DNA from: Actinomycetota bacterium
Lineage (GTDB): Bacteria > Actinomycetota > Actinomycetes > S36-B12 > UBA10799
Direction: 5' to 3'
DNA: 6,232 nt
Assembly: GCA_003452655.1 (NCBI GenBank)
Contig: DMNR01000163.1
Span: 216-6,447 of the forward strand
The notes beneath the pieces are model-generated. The model was not told the DNA's origin, did no database searches, and saw nothing but the letters and a program-made list of their open reading frames with translations. Shown here one piece after another: positions 1 through 6,232 of the stretch. A program made the translations under genes and the position numbers. Each line of letters begins with the position of its first letter. The stretch's first letter is position 1.

Positions 1-303
1 CTTGTCGATGAAGGTGTAGCGGCCCTTGTCCTTCACCTTCGCCTGGGCCTTCATCGACTCGTCGGAGCGGATGTAGTTGTTCGCCAGCGTGTCGTGGACC
101 ACCTGGAGGCCGAGCTGGATCGACAGCTCGTCCGACGACGCGCAGTACTTCCCCAGCAGAAACTCCAGCACGAAGACCGGCACGTTGGCGCCGACCTTCA
201 CCTTGCGGACGAGGTCCTTCCGCACGACCTTCCCAGCAAAGACGTCGTTCACCTTGTCATCGAGCGCATCGTGCATCGGGACGTCAAGGGTTTCGTCGGT
301 CAT
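1..303 (-). CDS. brxL: BREX Lon-like AAA+ protease BrxL, N-terminal part (runs off the left edge)
   Basis: The minus strand from the ATG at 303-301 is open to the window edge and gives 101 residues. The sequence contains LDDKVNDVFAGKVVRKDLVR, then GANVPVFVLEFLLGKYCASS, then a stretch ending GRYTFIDK. I recognise this as the conserved N-terminal region of BrxL, which precedes the AAA+ ATPase and Lon-like protease domains. Family members are roughly 650-700 residues, so about 85% of the protein lies outside the window and its Walker motifs and protease dyad cannot be checked. BrxL is a core type 1 BREX protein, described in the literature as a DNA-binding AAA+ assembly needed for phage exclusion. 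Its start overlaps the pglZ stop by one base (TGATG), and an AGGAG lies 7 bases upstream, so translation is probably coupled to pglZ. No lesion is visible in this part. Confidence 0.92.
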   Translation of the reverse strand, partial: MTDETLDVPMHDALDDKVNDVFAGKVVRKDLVRKVKVGANVPVFVLEFLLGKYCASSDELSIQLGLQVVHDTLANNYIRSDESMKAQAKVKDKGRYTFIDK

Positions 304-2816
304 CAGCCAACTCCTAGATCGATCGGGATATCAGCGGGTGACCGGTACAGTTCTGCATCGGTGGCGGGATCGAGGATCACGATGCGCAGGCTCTCGACAG
401 TGTCGTCCTGCAGCATGAAACCAATGCTGGCCTCGCTCCCAGGCTGAACCAGGACGGCGCCATCAGCCTGCTCTTCAGCACCAAACACCATCCCGACGGC
501 GCCTACCTGCTTGCCATCGCTGAGCAACACCGGGCGGACGGGGGTCTCGGAGCCGAGTAGCGAGGCATAGGCAAGCTTGACGCTGAACATCCGGTTGGTG
601 ACCACTTCAGGGGCATCGGAGACGAGGAGCTCTGCCCAGACTTCCCCGGATTCGGCAGACTTCGACGCCCGGAAGGTGATGACTGGGATCACTAGTTCCT
701 GCAGGCTGGGGCCACCGTGGTGGAAAGCGAGGTCGCCGCCGGCCCGAAAAACGCCGGCGCCTTCTGGAAACACGAGATCGAAGTCGGCGTCGTAGCCGAG
801 GTCCTGGGCTGAAACGCGAACACAAGAGGGCGGAGTTGCCCCTCCCCGTCCAACCCAGCATCGTCGATGGAGATCCACCGTGTCACCACCTGGAGCGTCG
901 ATTCGCATCGACTCAGCTCGCGGCTCGGCTGCGAAGAGATGTCCGTGGTCGGATGCGACGACGGTCCGGACAATTCCAACGCCTGCCAGCTTCCTAATAG
1001 CCCGAGCAAGGTTGTCGACGACTGTGTCCATTACGGGTCGTGCCTGAGAGGCGAAACCTCCCTCCCCGAAGAAGTCAATCTCCTGCGACCGGATGACAAC
1101 GAGTTCTCGTCCGTGCACCTTCTTCCGCAACTTGGAGCGCGAGAGTTGCATGACCTCGGCGAGGTCGACATCAACCGATGACGGTACCCGCGCCTCGACG
1201 TGCTTCTTTCGAGCGTTCAGGTCCTTCAGGGCGGAACCATCGACTTTCCCTGCAAGCGTCGAACCTTCAGCAACAACCTCGTAGCTGGATGACGCACCGG
1301 GCATGAGCGCGGCCATTCCCGTGGGAGTGATGCTGGGCAGCACTCCCACAGCAGGTTCGATGGTCACCTCGCCATCCTTTTCCAGCCGCTCGGCGAGCTC
1401 CACGCCCATCTCGTACCGCATGGCATCGACCATGAAGAAGGCGACCGGCCCGGCCTGCGGCTTCACCAAGTCATCGAAGATGCCGGCCTGCTGGCGGATA
1501 TCGCCGACTTCCCAGCCACCGTTCTTCAGAGCACCGACAAAGCCGACGGCCAGCTGGTCGACCACCTCGTCATATCGGTCGCGGACTGCGATAATCGCTC
1601 GCTCGTCGGGGTCGTGTTCGAGTTTCGGCAGCCACGCTTCGAGTTTGCGTTGCGAACGATCGAGCCGGTGCCAGGTCTCGGCGTAGCGGAGGACCCACTC
1701 GGTGGTGCTCGTCGGCGGGCTCTTCAGCGAATTGGTAACCTCGTCGGCGACGAGACCGAGATGGGCTGCGAGCCCAATCGCTTCCCATTGAGCCTGCCGC
1801 TCAACATCCTCGATAAGCCAGAAGCTGTGTCGTCGTTGGCGGTTGATCTCCAACACCTGTTCGTAGTCAGCATTGCGCAGCAACTCCCCGCATCGGTCGA
1901 GCAACGCACGTTCCTCGAACCTGAACGTGTCGATCGCCCCCAGAGCAAGCGGGTCAATGACGTCAGCGGACAGCGAGAGTTCCGACGCCGCTTGGTCCGC
2001 CAACGCCGGGTAAAGGTCTGGGTGCGCCTCGCGTAGGCGGTCTGCGATCACCCGGGATCGTGCGACAACGTCTTTAGTGGCTCTGGGAATGCCTGCGAGT
2101 TGCTTCGGCACGTCACCCTTAAGGTCGGACCGGAACTCCGTAGCAAGCACGTATCTTGCGACGACCGACCTCCACTTGGTCAGGCTCTCACCGGAAACTT
2201 CCACATCGAGGCGAGCAGATACGAGCTTCGCAAGCTCGGTGGTGGCTTCCTTCTCGACAATCGGGTGGTCCAGGGCGGGGTTAGCCAGCCAGGAAGCGAG
2301 CTGAACTTCACTGTTGCCAGCGGCCAGGATTGTCTTGAGCACCGAAGGGATGTTGTTTCCACCACCAGCGGTGGCAGCAACGATGTCGACGTAGCTGAGG
2401 TTCGATGGGGCTAGCAGTTCATCGATGACACCGTCGGTGAAACGCACTCGCAGTGCGTTCCTCGCTAGTTTGCGAAGCTGAGGAGTCCAGGATCGACCGG
2501 CAAGCTCGAGTTCCTTCAGTGCGAAGTCTGGTCCGGATTCGACATGGGGAAGGTAGATGACGACCGGCTGCGGTTCGTCGGCCTCCACGAGATGCTCGAC
2601 CCTCGATCGGAGCTCGTACAGGGAGTCAATCCCGTGGGCCAGCGATACCTCCCGTCCATCGATCTCTACCTGAACTACTGGCTCATCGACATTGCCGGAT
2701 AGTTCACGAACGTATGACGTAAATTCGGCGCGTGGGTCGAACCAAACAACAACGCGTCGATCGTCCAAATGCCGCGCCAGTTGCTGTTCCAAGTAGTCAT
2801 GGAGCACGTGACTCAT
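303..2816 (-). CDS. pglZ: BREX phosphatase-like protein PglZ, apparently intact
   Basis: This 837-residue protein is the PglZ core component of BREX, an alkaline-phosphatase-superfamily fold in the cytoplasm. The N-terminus has VVVWFDPRAEF (about residues 22-32), a typical PglZ opening. The PglZ domain is marked by FFMVDAMRYEM (460-470; the Asp is a metal ligand in the superfamily), LPSITPTGMAALMP (493-506; Thr497 aligns with the conserved Thr before GMAAL), SDHGHLF (622-628; the metal-binding DHGH motif) and HHGGPSLQELVIPV (699-712). The last ~120 residues form a separate region I cannot assign. The length is normal for type 1 PglZ (about 800-880). The ATG overlaps the stop of the pglX C-terminal ORF as ATGA, and a GAGGT lies 9 bases upstream. 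The stop overlaps brxL as TGATG. Both indicate one translationally coupled operon. In characterised type 1 systems PglZ is needed for both methylation and exclusion; its biochemical substrate is not settled. No broken motif is seen. Confidence 0.95.
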   Translation of the reverse strand: MSHVLHDYLEQQLARHLDDRRVVVWFDPRAEFTSYVRELSGNVDEPVVQVEIDGREVSLAHGIDSLYELRSRVEHLVEADEPQPVVIYLPHVESGPDFALKELELAGRSWTPQLRKLARNALRVRFTDGVIDELLAPSNLSYVDIVAATAGGGNNIPSVLKTILAAGNSEVQLASWLANPALDHPIVEKEATTELAKLVSARLDVEVSGESLTKWRSVVARYVLATEFRSDLKGDVPKQLAGIPRATKDVVARSRVIADRLREAHPDLYPALADQAASELSLSADVIDPLALGAIDTFRFEERALLDRCGELLRNADYEQVLEINRQRRHSFWLIEDVERQAQWEAIGLAAHLGLVADEVTNSLKSPPTSTTEWVLRYAETWHRLDRSQRKLEAWLPKLEHDPDERAIIAVRDRYDEVVDQLAVGFVGALKNGGWEVGDIRQQAGIFDDLVKPQAGPVAFFMVDAMRYEMGVELAERLEKDGEVTIEPAVGVLPSITPTGMAALMPGASSSYEVVAEGSTLAGKVDGSALKDLNARKKHVEARVPSSVDVDLAEVMQLSRSKLRKKVHGRELVVIRSQEIDFFGEGGFASQARPVMDTVVDNLARAIRKLAGVGIVRTVVASDHGHLFAAEPRAESMRIDAPGGDTVDLHRRCWVGRGGATPPSCVRVSAQDLGYDADFDLVFPEGAGVFRAGGDLAFHHGGPSLQELVIPVITFRASKSAESGEVWAELLVSDAPEVVTNRMFSVKLAYASLLGSETPVRPVLLSDGKQVGAVGMVFGAEEQADGAVLVQPGSEASIGFMLQDDTVESLRIVILDPATDAELYRSPADIPIDLGVG
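311..315 (-). promoter_or_regulatory. Ribosome binding site of brxL
   Basis: AGGAG on the minus strand ends 7 bases before the brxL ATG at 303-301. It lies inside the last codons of pglZ. It supports the ATG that overlaps the pglZ TGA as the true brxL start. Confidence 0.75.
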
Positions 2817-4933
2817 CGAACCACTACCTCAAGCGCTGCTTTGATGGCCAGGTCCGTGCGATCAGCGACTAGCTCGTCTATTGCCATAATTGGCGTTTCA
2901 CGTGGATGCCACTTCGTCAAATTTTCCCTTTCCTGAATCCAAAAGACACCCTCCAGGCCGTGGGCGATCGCAAGGCTTCGATCGGTCGCACATTTCGGCA
3001 CCACACGTTCTGGCCAAAGGCGCATCGCCAATTGGGCCCAGTCGAGTTCCCCCGACAGCAACTTTTCCCAGTACCTGCGGAGCTCCTTAGACCATGGCCG
3101 ATGATGAGCGAAAAGACCCCACAGTGGTGCCAGAACCACAACAGTGCCGTCGTTCAGGTCCGGATGCCACAGCGGGGCTACCGCCGTGATTTGATCCATA
3201 AACTGCTGGAGTTCGTCGATGAGTCTCTCCTGTCCATCGATCCCCTTCCGCTGGTTCGCCGACGGATTCGGCCCCGCTTCGTGCGCCTGTTCGGACAACC
3301 GTCGCTCCTCCAGCATCAACTTCGGGGCGACGAGCTCCGTCGATACCCTCAACAATGAGTCGTCCGTTACTCCATGCGCGTATAGCCATACGACGTACGA
3401 TCCCGAAGCCGTTCCCATAGGCCAAATAACCGGAGCCTTTCGACGCGCTTCCGAGTATGTCTTCAAGTGGTGGACGAAGAAGGCCCTTCGCAACCACTCG
3501 CCCACGTCTCCCTGACTGCCGCCTATTGCCTCGCCAACATCTAGCCACCACCGCTCCGCGTCGTCACCGAACACGACATCAAAGACCGATCGCACCCGTT
3601 CAGCTATGTCCAATTCATGGCCCGGATCGTTAACCAACACCGACGCCAGCTTGATCGGGTATTCAGCGGGAGCCCTCGCTTCCGGCAACAGGTCGTCGGC
3701 AACAAGCATGCCAGGGGAAAGGACAGACAAGGGATCGAACGGGTCAACGTCCACCGACGATCTTTTCGTAACGGCATCAAAGCGGACATCGAACCGGCCA
3801 AAAGCGACACCAACCGACCAAGAGACGAGCTCGGCAGCCAGAGCCGCTCGGTCCGGTTCGGAGACCGACGAACCCGAATCGATGTGGCCTTCCTCAACTA
3901 TTGGCTGACCAAGGCCCATCCTGATCGCCTGTCGATCCGCATCCTCAATGTTGTAAGCCTCGAAACACAACTCATCAATAGCGGCCTGCGTTGCCTGAAG
4001 GTCGTCGTGAGCCTGGGTGATCCGCTGCCCCCATGCAGCGACACGCTCGTTGAACAGCTGCCCGCCCGCCTGGACCAGGGCTGGAGCAGCAAAGACTTCC
4101 GATGTCTCCAAATGCGCGTCCAGCGCGCGGCTGGTGAACCATGACTGATAAGCCAGCGCGCTCAAGGGTTGAAGCGAACTTTTCCGCTTTGGCCAGGGAA
4201 CTCGGGCCACCAGTCCCACTTCGAACTGGGCGGCAGCGCCGGTTCTTCCCTGCGCTAGTGAAATTAGATACGAAGGTACTGGCGATGAAAGGACCCCTAT
4301 GACCTCCAGCAACTCATCACGCGGAGCGAAACCTGCTTGCCCCCCCGTGCTAAAAATCCCGCCAGCCGGCATGCACTTGGGAGCTAAGGCCTTGGTCCTA
4401 CGTGGAAATACGAAACCGGGTTTGAAGTACCAGGTGGCACTTTGGACCTTTCGACTTGCGCTACCCACCTTCATCTCAACGAAGGCACGGACCTCATGGC
4501 CGTCGTTTGCCCAGTGGACGACGAGAGGAAAGCTGTCATAAAAGCGACGGTAGACACCTCCGTGATAGTACGTCACCCATCGCACCCTCTTGCCCGCCGT
4601 TGGCTCAGCTACTATCTGGGGGGTCTCCCACCGAAGACGCAGAAATCTGAAATCATCCAGAGTCCCAAGGCCACATTTAGTAGTTCGATCTGGTGCAGCC
4701 TGAACAAAGCTCGGCAGGTCTCTATATAAATGCCGCAGGTTTGATGTAGTCCAGTAGGCAAAGGGAGACGAGGGGATCTCTCGAAACGACTGTGCCACTA
4801 AGTCGAACCTGCGTGGGTGTCCAGGATCCGCAGCGGCGTTCCGGAGTGCCACATCCTTGTCGTTCTCATCGATCAGGCCGAAGAACAGAGTCATTGCAGC
4901 ACTCGGTAGCTCACAGCAGCGTGCGACGTCCAA
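2813..4933 (-). CDS. pglX: PglX C-terminal part (target-recognition region), detached from its methyltransferase domain
   Basis: This 706-codon open frame is the C-terminal half of the BREX adenine methyltransferase PglX. Recognisable blocks are TLFFGLIDENDKDVAL (15-30), SFREIPSSPFAYW (49-61, matching the PglX block F-x-x-IPGSPIAYW), GLGTLDDFRFLRLRWE (88-103, the PglX block around NDRFLR), HHLKTYSEARRKAPVIWP (488-505), DLNDGTVVVLAPLWGL (592-607), and WPERVVPKC (640-648) followed by DRSLAIAHGL (651-660). It has no SAM or NPPF motif; those lie in the upstream fragment in another frame. The TTG at 4933 is only the first start after an in-frame TAG at 4963-4961. An ATG at 4894 is an alternative, and neither has a convincing ribosome binding site. 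I infer this is not a native gene start but the 3' part of a broken pglX. It could persist as a recognition-only polypeptide, which is untested. Its stop overlaps pglZ (ATGA). A seven-G run falls in codons 196-198. Confidence 0.88.
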   Translation of the reverse strand: MDVARCCELPSAAMTLFFGLIDENDKDVALRNAAADPGHPRRFDLVAQSFREIPSSPFAYWTTSNLRHLYRDLPSFVQAAPDRTTKCGLGTLDDFRFLRLRWETPQIVAEPTAGKRVRWVTYYHGGVYRRFYDSFPLVVHWANDGHEVRAFVEMKVGSASRKVQSATWYFKPGFVFPRRTKALAPKCMPAGGIFSTGGQAGFAPRDELLEVIGVLSSPVPSYLISLAQGRTGAAAQFEVGLVARVPWPKRKSSLQPLSALAYQSWFTSRALDAHLETSEVFAAPALVQAGGQLFNERVAAWGQRITQAHDDLQATQAAIDELCFEAYNIEDADRQAIRMGLGQPIVEEGHIDSGSSVSEPDRAALAAELVSWSVGVAFGRFDVRFDAVTKRSSVDVDPFDPLSVLSPGMLVADDLLPEARAPAEYPIKLASVLVNDPGHELDIAERVRSVFDVVFGDDAERWWLDVGEAIGGSQGDVGEWLRRAFFVHHLKTYSEARRKAPVIWPMGTASGSYVVWLYAHGVTDDSLLRVSTELVAPKLMLEERRLSEQAHEAGPNPSANQRKGIDGQERLIDELQQFMDQITAVAPLWHPDLNDGTVVVLAPLWGLFAHHRPWSKELRRYWEKLLSGELDWAQLAMRLWPERVVPKCATDRSLAIAHGLEGVFWIQERENLTKWHPRETPIMAIDELVADRTDLAIKAALEVVVR
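2826..2830 (-). promoter_or_regulatory. Ribosome binding site of pglZ
   Basis: GAGGT on the minus strand lies 9 bases before the pglZ ATG at 2816-2814, within the last codons of the pglX C-terminal ORF. With the ATGA overlap it supports this start over internal alternatives. Confidence 0.6.
4340..4346 (-). repeat. Homopolymeric tract of seven G in the pglX coding strand
   Basis: The coding (minus) strand reads ACG GGG GGG CAA, giving seven consecutive G over residues Thr196-Gly198 of the C-terminal PglX ORF. At the present length the tract keeps the downstream frame open. It is a possible slipped-strand site: phase variation through a G tract in pglX is reported for the Pgl (BREX type 2) system of Streptomyces coelicolor. 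Activity as a switch here is inference. Confidence 0.6.
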
Positions 4934-5045
4934 GTAGCGTCTAGCGACAGGGAACCAGAGCTATGATGGCTTCTGCATGGCCAAAGCGATGCGGAAACCG
5001 CTGCTCCCCGAGCCGCTACGGGTAGCCTTAAACAGATCAGCGGAA
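4934..5045 (-). other. Disrupted junction between the two pglX fragments
   Basis: This 112-base stretch lies between the TGA that ends the methyltransferase fragment (5048-5046) and the first usable start of the C-terminal ORF. The frame of the C-terminal ORF is open upstream only to the TAG at 4963-4961. Beyond that TAG it is open again up to a TAG at 5083-5081, so it overlaps the end of the methyltransferase frame. The peptide from this stretch does not resemble PglX as I know it. In other PglX proteins only a short linker joins the -VLE- strand to the next conserved block, whereas about 60 codons separate them here. Two small palindromes are present (4991-5001 and 5015-5026). Best read as a small insertion or rearrangement scar, or as a frameshift plus a nonsense mutation. 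Confidence 0.6.
4991..5001. repeat. Short inverted repeat, GCGG-AAA-CCGC
   Basis: An 11-base perfect hairpin (4-bp stem, AAA loop) in the disrupted pglX junction. A second one, GCTAC-GG-GTAGC, lies at 5015-5026. Both are short enough to be chance, but together they make the junction more structured than the coding sequence on either side. Confidence 0.35.
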
Positions 5046-6088
5046 TCATTTGCTTCGCTCCAATACGTAAGCAGCGACTTCTACCATCGCATCGTCAAGA
5101 ACTCCCTGTCCAAGGTCAGCGAAGATCAGTGGAGGTGCTCGATCGAGTAGGACCTCCTCGCGAAAGGCCTGGAAGCTAGAGAGAAAGAACCCAGTACGAG
5201 ACGTCAAAGCCCCCAGAGTCCCGCGTTCAACGAGCATCTCGATTCCCCGTTCCACGAAGGCGGCGTACACGTCGTTCTTGGTCATTGGATAGGCCTTCTC
5301 GAACACTCTTTTGGCCAGGATGCTACCGGAGCCGAAGGGCGGATTCATGAGGATGACGTCGTAGCGGTGCCGGAGTATCTCCAAAAATGCAAACCCATGT
5401 GCAGCATCATCCGCAAACAATCGACGGCGCGCTCCACCGCTCCCGGCCGCCCGGACGGAGTAGTCGTGGAGCGCCTGGAGCACCCTGTCCGACGCCTCAA
5501 CGAAGAACGCTTCGTCATCTATACCGGACAGATCGAGCTTTCCCGGGACGGCATCTGCGAATCCAGGTAGCCGTCGCGGCCGGGTGCTCTCCACCACAAA
5601 CTGGTCTCGGGCAGCGCTGATCGTGCCCGCTAGTTCCGTTTCCGCTCGGAGTAGTACGCCCATCTCGCCCGCAAGGTTGAGGCTCGACGCAATCTGACGA
5701 AAGAGAGAGCCGAGTAGCGGAGGGTCGAGTTGGTCGGCGAACTCATCGATCAACTCCTGGTCACCTGGCATTGGTTCGGCCACGACAATTCCGGTACGCC
5801 GGACCTGCGGGCGGTCACTCGGTGCGACATCCGCTTCGTTCCAACATCGTTGCGCCCGGAGCCAGAGCGACAGCCCTGCGATTTGGGCCGCACGAGGGTC
5901 GATGTCAACACCGAATAGGTTCCGCCCAACGATCAGTCCCGGAAGCGCAACCTCGAGCTCCTCGCGTGACGTATAGGTCTCACGGAGAGTTGGCTGCTCG
6001 GCCTTCCCAGGGAGAGCGTGCTCCCAGGCTTCACGGTAGATCACCTCCAGCAGGTCGAAGGCGTAAAGCAAGAAGTGCCCGGATCCAC
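5046..6088 (-). pseudogene. pglX: PglX methyltransferase-domain fragment, 5' end removed by IS insertion
   Basis: This is the middle part of the BREX N6-adenine methyltransferase PglX, about 347 residues. Reading starts at GSGHFLLYAFDLLEVIY, the second half of SAM-binding motif I; the expected DPAC/M before it is missing. Then follow GVDIDPRAAQIAGLSLWLRA (5912 to about 5853, the acidic-loop region) and MNPPFGSG (near 5348-5325, the catalytic NPPF motif of amino-methyltransferases). After these come the conserved downstream block with SRTGFFLSS and the end VEVAAYVLERSK, then a TGA at 5048-5046. The minus frame happens to stay open into the IS as far as a GTG at 6155, but those residues come from the IS end, not from PglX. 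Full PglX proteins are around 1,200 residues, so a few hundred N-terminal residues are missing here. It lacks its 5' end, half of motif I, and a continuous frame into the recognition domain, so I call it non-functional. The other half may lie beyond the IS. Confidence 0.87.
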
Positions 6089-6114
6089 GGTGGCGTCCCA
6101 TCGCTGGTGTAAAT
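6089..6114 (+). repeat. Putative left terminal inverted repeat of the IS
   Basis: The first 26 bases after the pglX junction contain GTCC (6095-6098) and GGTGTAAA (6106-6113), spaced as in IS256-type ends as I remember them. The matching right end is not in the window, so the repeat is inferred from one side only. Confidence 0.45.
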
Positions 6115-6117
6115 AGC

Positions 6118-6177
6118 GCACGGGCGTAGGTTCCTTCGGAAGAGTCCAATCTCACGAAGGAGAACCCACGCCCGTGC
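6118..6177 (+). promoter_or_regulatory. Hairpin covering the transposase ribosome binding site and start codon
   Basis: Bases 6118-6133 pair with 6162-6177 (15 of 16; the one mismatch is A6128 opposite C6167). After a 2-base bulge (6160-6161), CTTCG at 6134-6138 pairs with CGAAG at 6155-6159, leaving a 16-base loop. The 3' arm holds most of AAGGAG (6157-6162) and the whole GTG start (6174-6176). A transcript entering from outside the IS would fold this and hide the start, while one beginning inside the 5' arm would not. IS10 and IS50 use the same logic against read-through expression. Its role here is inference. Confidence 0.6.
6157..6162 (+). promoter_or_regulatory. Ribosome binding site of the transposase
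   Basis: AAGGAG, 11 bases before the GTG at 6174, a slightly long but workable spacing. It decides in favour of this GTG, since the frame is open further upstream without another well-placed start. Confidence 0.55.
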
Positions 6178-6232
6178 CATCACGAGTATCACCCATCGAC
6201 CGTATCCGTGCCGAGATCGACGACCGTTTCGG
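6174..6232 (+). CDS. Transposase, probably IS256 family (Mutator-like), N-terminal 19 codons only
   Basis: The frame reads GTG then PSRVSPIDRIRAEIDDRF to the edge. The pattern of a short basic lead followed by DRIRAEIDDRF resembles the N-termini of actinobacterial IS256-family transposases. That family has a DDE catalytic core, which would lie outside the window. Nineteen residues cannot prove the family; the call also rests on the IS256-like end 85 bases upstream and on the gene interrupting pglX. It is transcribed away from the pglX remnant and opposite to the BREX operon. An overlapping hairpin may hold down its translation. Confidence 0.55.
   Translation, partial: MPSRVSPIDRIRAEIDDRF

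Larger units (their letters stand above)
6089..6232 (+). mobile_element. Left end of an insertion sequence, probably IS256 family (runs off the right edge)
   Basis: PglX homology stops abruptly at 6088, and a plus-strand gene with its own ribosome binding site begins 85 bases later. The end starting at 6089 has GTCC at offset 7 and GTGTAAA at offset 19. From memory, this is the same spacing as in the terminal repeat of IS256, and it supports both the family call and the boundary. The boundary also leaves GT as the last two bases of the broken pglX codon, consistent with TGT (Cys) in DPACGSGHF. The other end and the target duplication are outside the window. An 8-9 bp duplication would include GGATCCAC (6081-6088). 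Confidence 0.6.

Noticed and set aside
77..447. Two overlapping plus-strand ORFs of 113 and 117 codons.
   Set aside because: They are antisense to brxL and the end of pglZ, whose minus-strand products are clearly recognisable. The reading is low-complexity Ser/Thr/Arg-rich, typical of shadow frames in GC-rich DNA.
3617..4144. A 175-codon plus-strand ORF, the longest on that strand.
   Set aside because: It is antisense to the pglX C-terminal ORF, begins with no ribosome binding site, and shows no domain.
4934..5083. Programmed frameshifting joining the two pglX parts.
   Set aside because: There is no slippery heptamer near the TGA at 5046, and the alternative frame meets a TAG at 4963-4961, so a single shift would not yield full-length PglX.
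4977..5150. A 57-codon plus-strand ORF across the pglX junction (starting MAKAMRKPLLPEPLR).
   Set aside because: Most of it is antisense to the conserved end of the methyltransferase fragment. It has no clear ribosome binding site and matches no family I recognise.
303..6088. DISARM instead of BREX (both carry Eco57I-like methyltransferases).
   Set aside because: The neighbours are a PglZ with DHGH and VDAMRYE motifs and a BrxL N-terminus. brxL and the order pglX-pglZ-brxL are characteristic of type 1 BREX, and no DrmA, DrmB or DrmC is visible.
6089..6155. Taking the GTG at 6155 as the true start of the pglX fragment, since the residues before GSGHF happen to read PAMG-RHR-G and resemble DPAMGSGHF.
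   Set aside because: The same bases form an IS256-like terminal end and the transposase leader hairpin. There is no ribosome binding site on the minus strand, and the motif would need four extra residues in an invariant loop. I treat PAMG as coincidence.
1..6232. CRISPR arrays, tRNA or rRNA genes, riboswitches.
   Set aside because: No regularly spaced direct repeats, tRNA-like cloverleaf or conserved RNA motif was seen; nearly all of the window is coding for BREX proteins.

Overview
The window carries the 3' half of a BREX phage-defence operon on the minus strand. Its methyltransferase gene pglX has been interrupted by an insertion sequence entering from the right edge. Coding GC is fairly high (about 60-65% in hand-counted stretches of pglZ and brxL), and the proteins are rich in Ala, Arg, Asp and Val with TTG and GTG starts. 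This suggests a high-GC bacterium, probably an actinomycete, but the sequence does not fix the taxon.

Layout from right to left, in the direction of BREX transcription. From about 6089 to 6232 is the left end of an IS, probably IS256 family. It has a terminal-repeat-like end, a strong hairpin over the translation start, and the first 19 codons of a plus-strand transposase. From 6088 to 5046 is a pglX fragment that begins inside the SAM-binding motif (only GSGHF remains of DPAxGSGHF) and contains the catalytic NPPF motif. From 5045 to 4934 is a short stretch with stops in the relevant frames, which separates this fragment from the rest of pglX. From 4933 to 2813 is the C-terminal target-recognition part of PglX in another frame. 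From 2816 to 303 is an apparently intact pglZ (837 aa, alkaline-phosphatase superfamily). From 303 to 1 is the first 101 codons of brxL, the Lon-like AAA+ protein.

The order pglX-pglZ-brxL and the overlapping stop/start codons (ATGA between pglX and pglZ, TGATG between pglZ and brxL) match the distal half of a type 1 BREX operon (brxA-brxB-brxC-pglX-pglZ-brxL). brxA, brxB, brxC and the pglX 5' end would be expected beyond the IS, outside the window. In working BREX systems PglX methylates host DNA at a non-palindromic site and is also needed for phage exclusion. This copy, with at least two independent lesions in pglX, is therefore probably inactive as it stands, although pglZ and the visible part of brxL look undamaged. 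I see no novel defence system. The points worth a second look are how pglX was broken, the hairpin over the transposase start, and a seven-G tract in the pglX recognition region.
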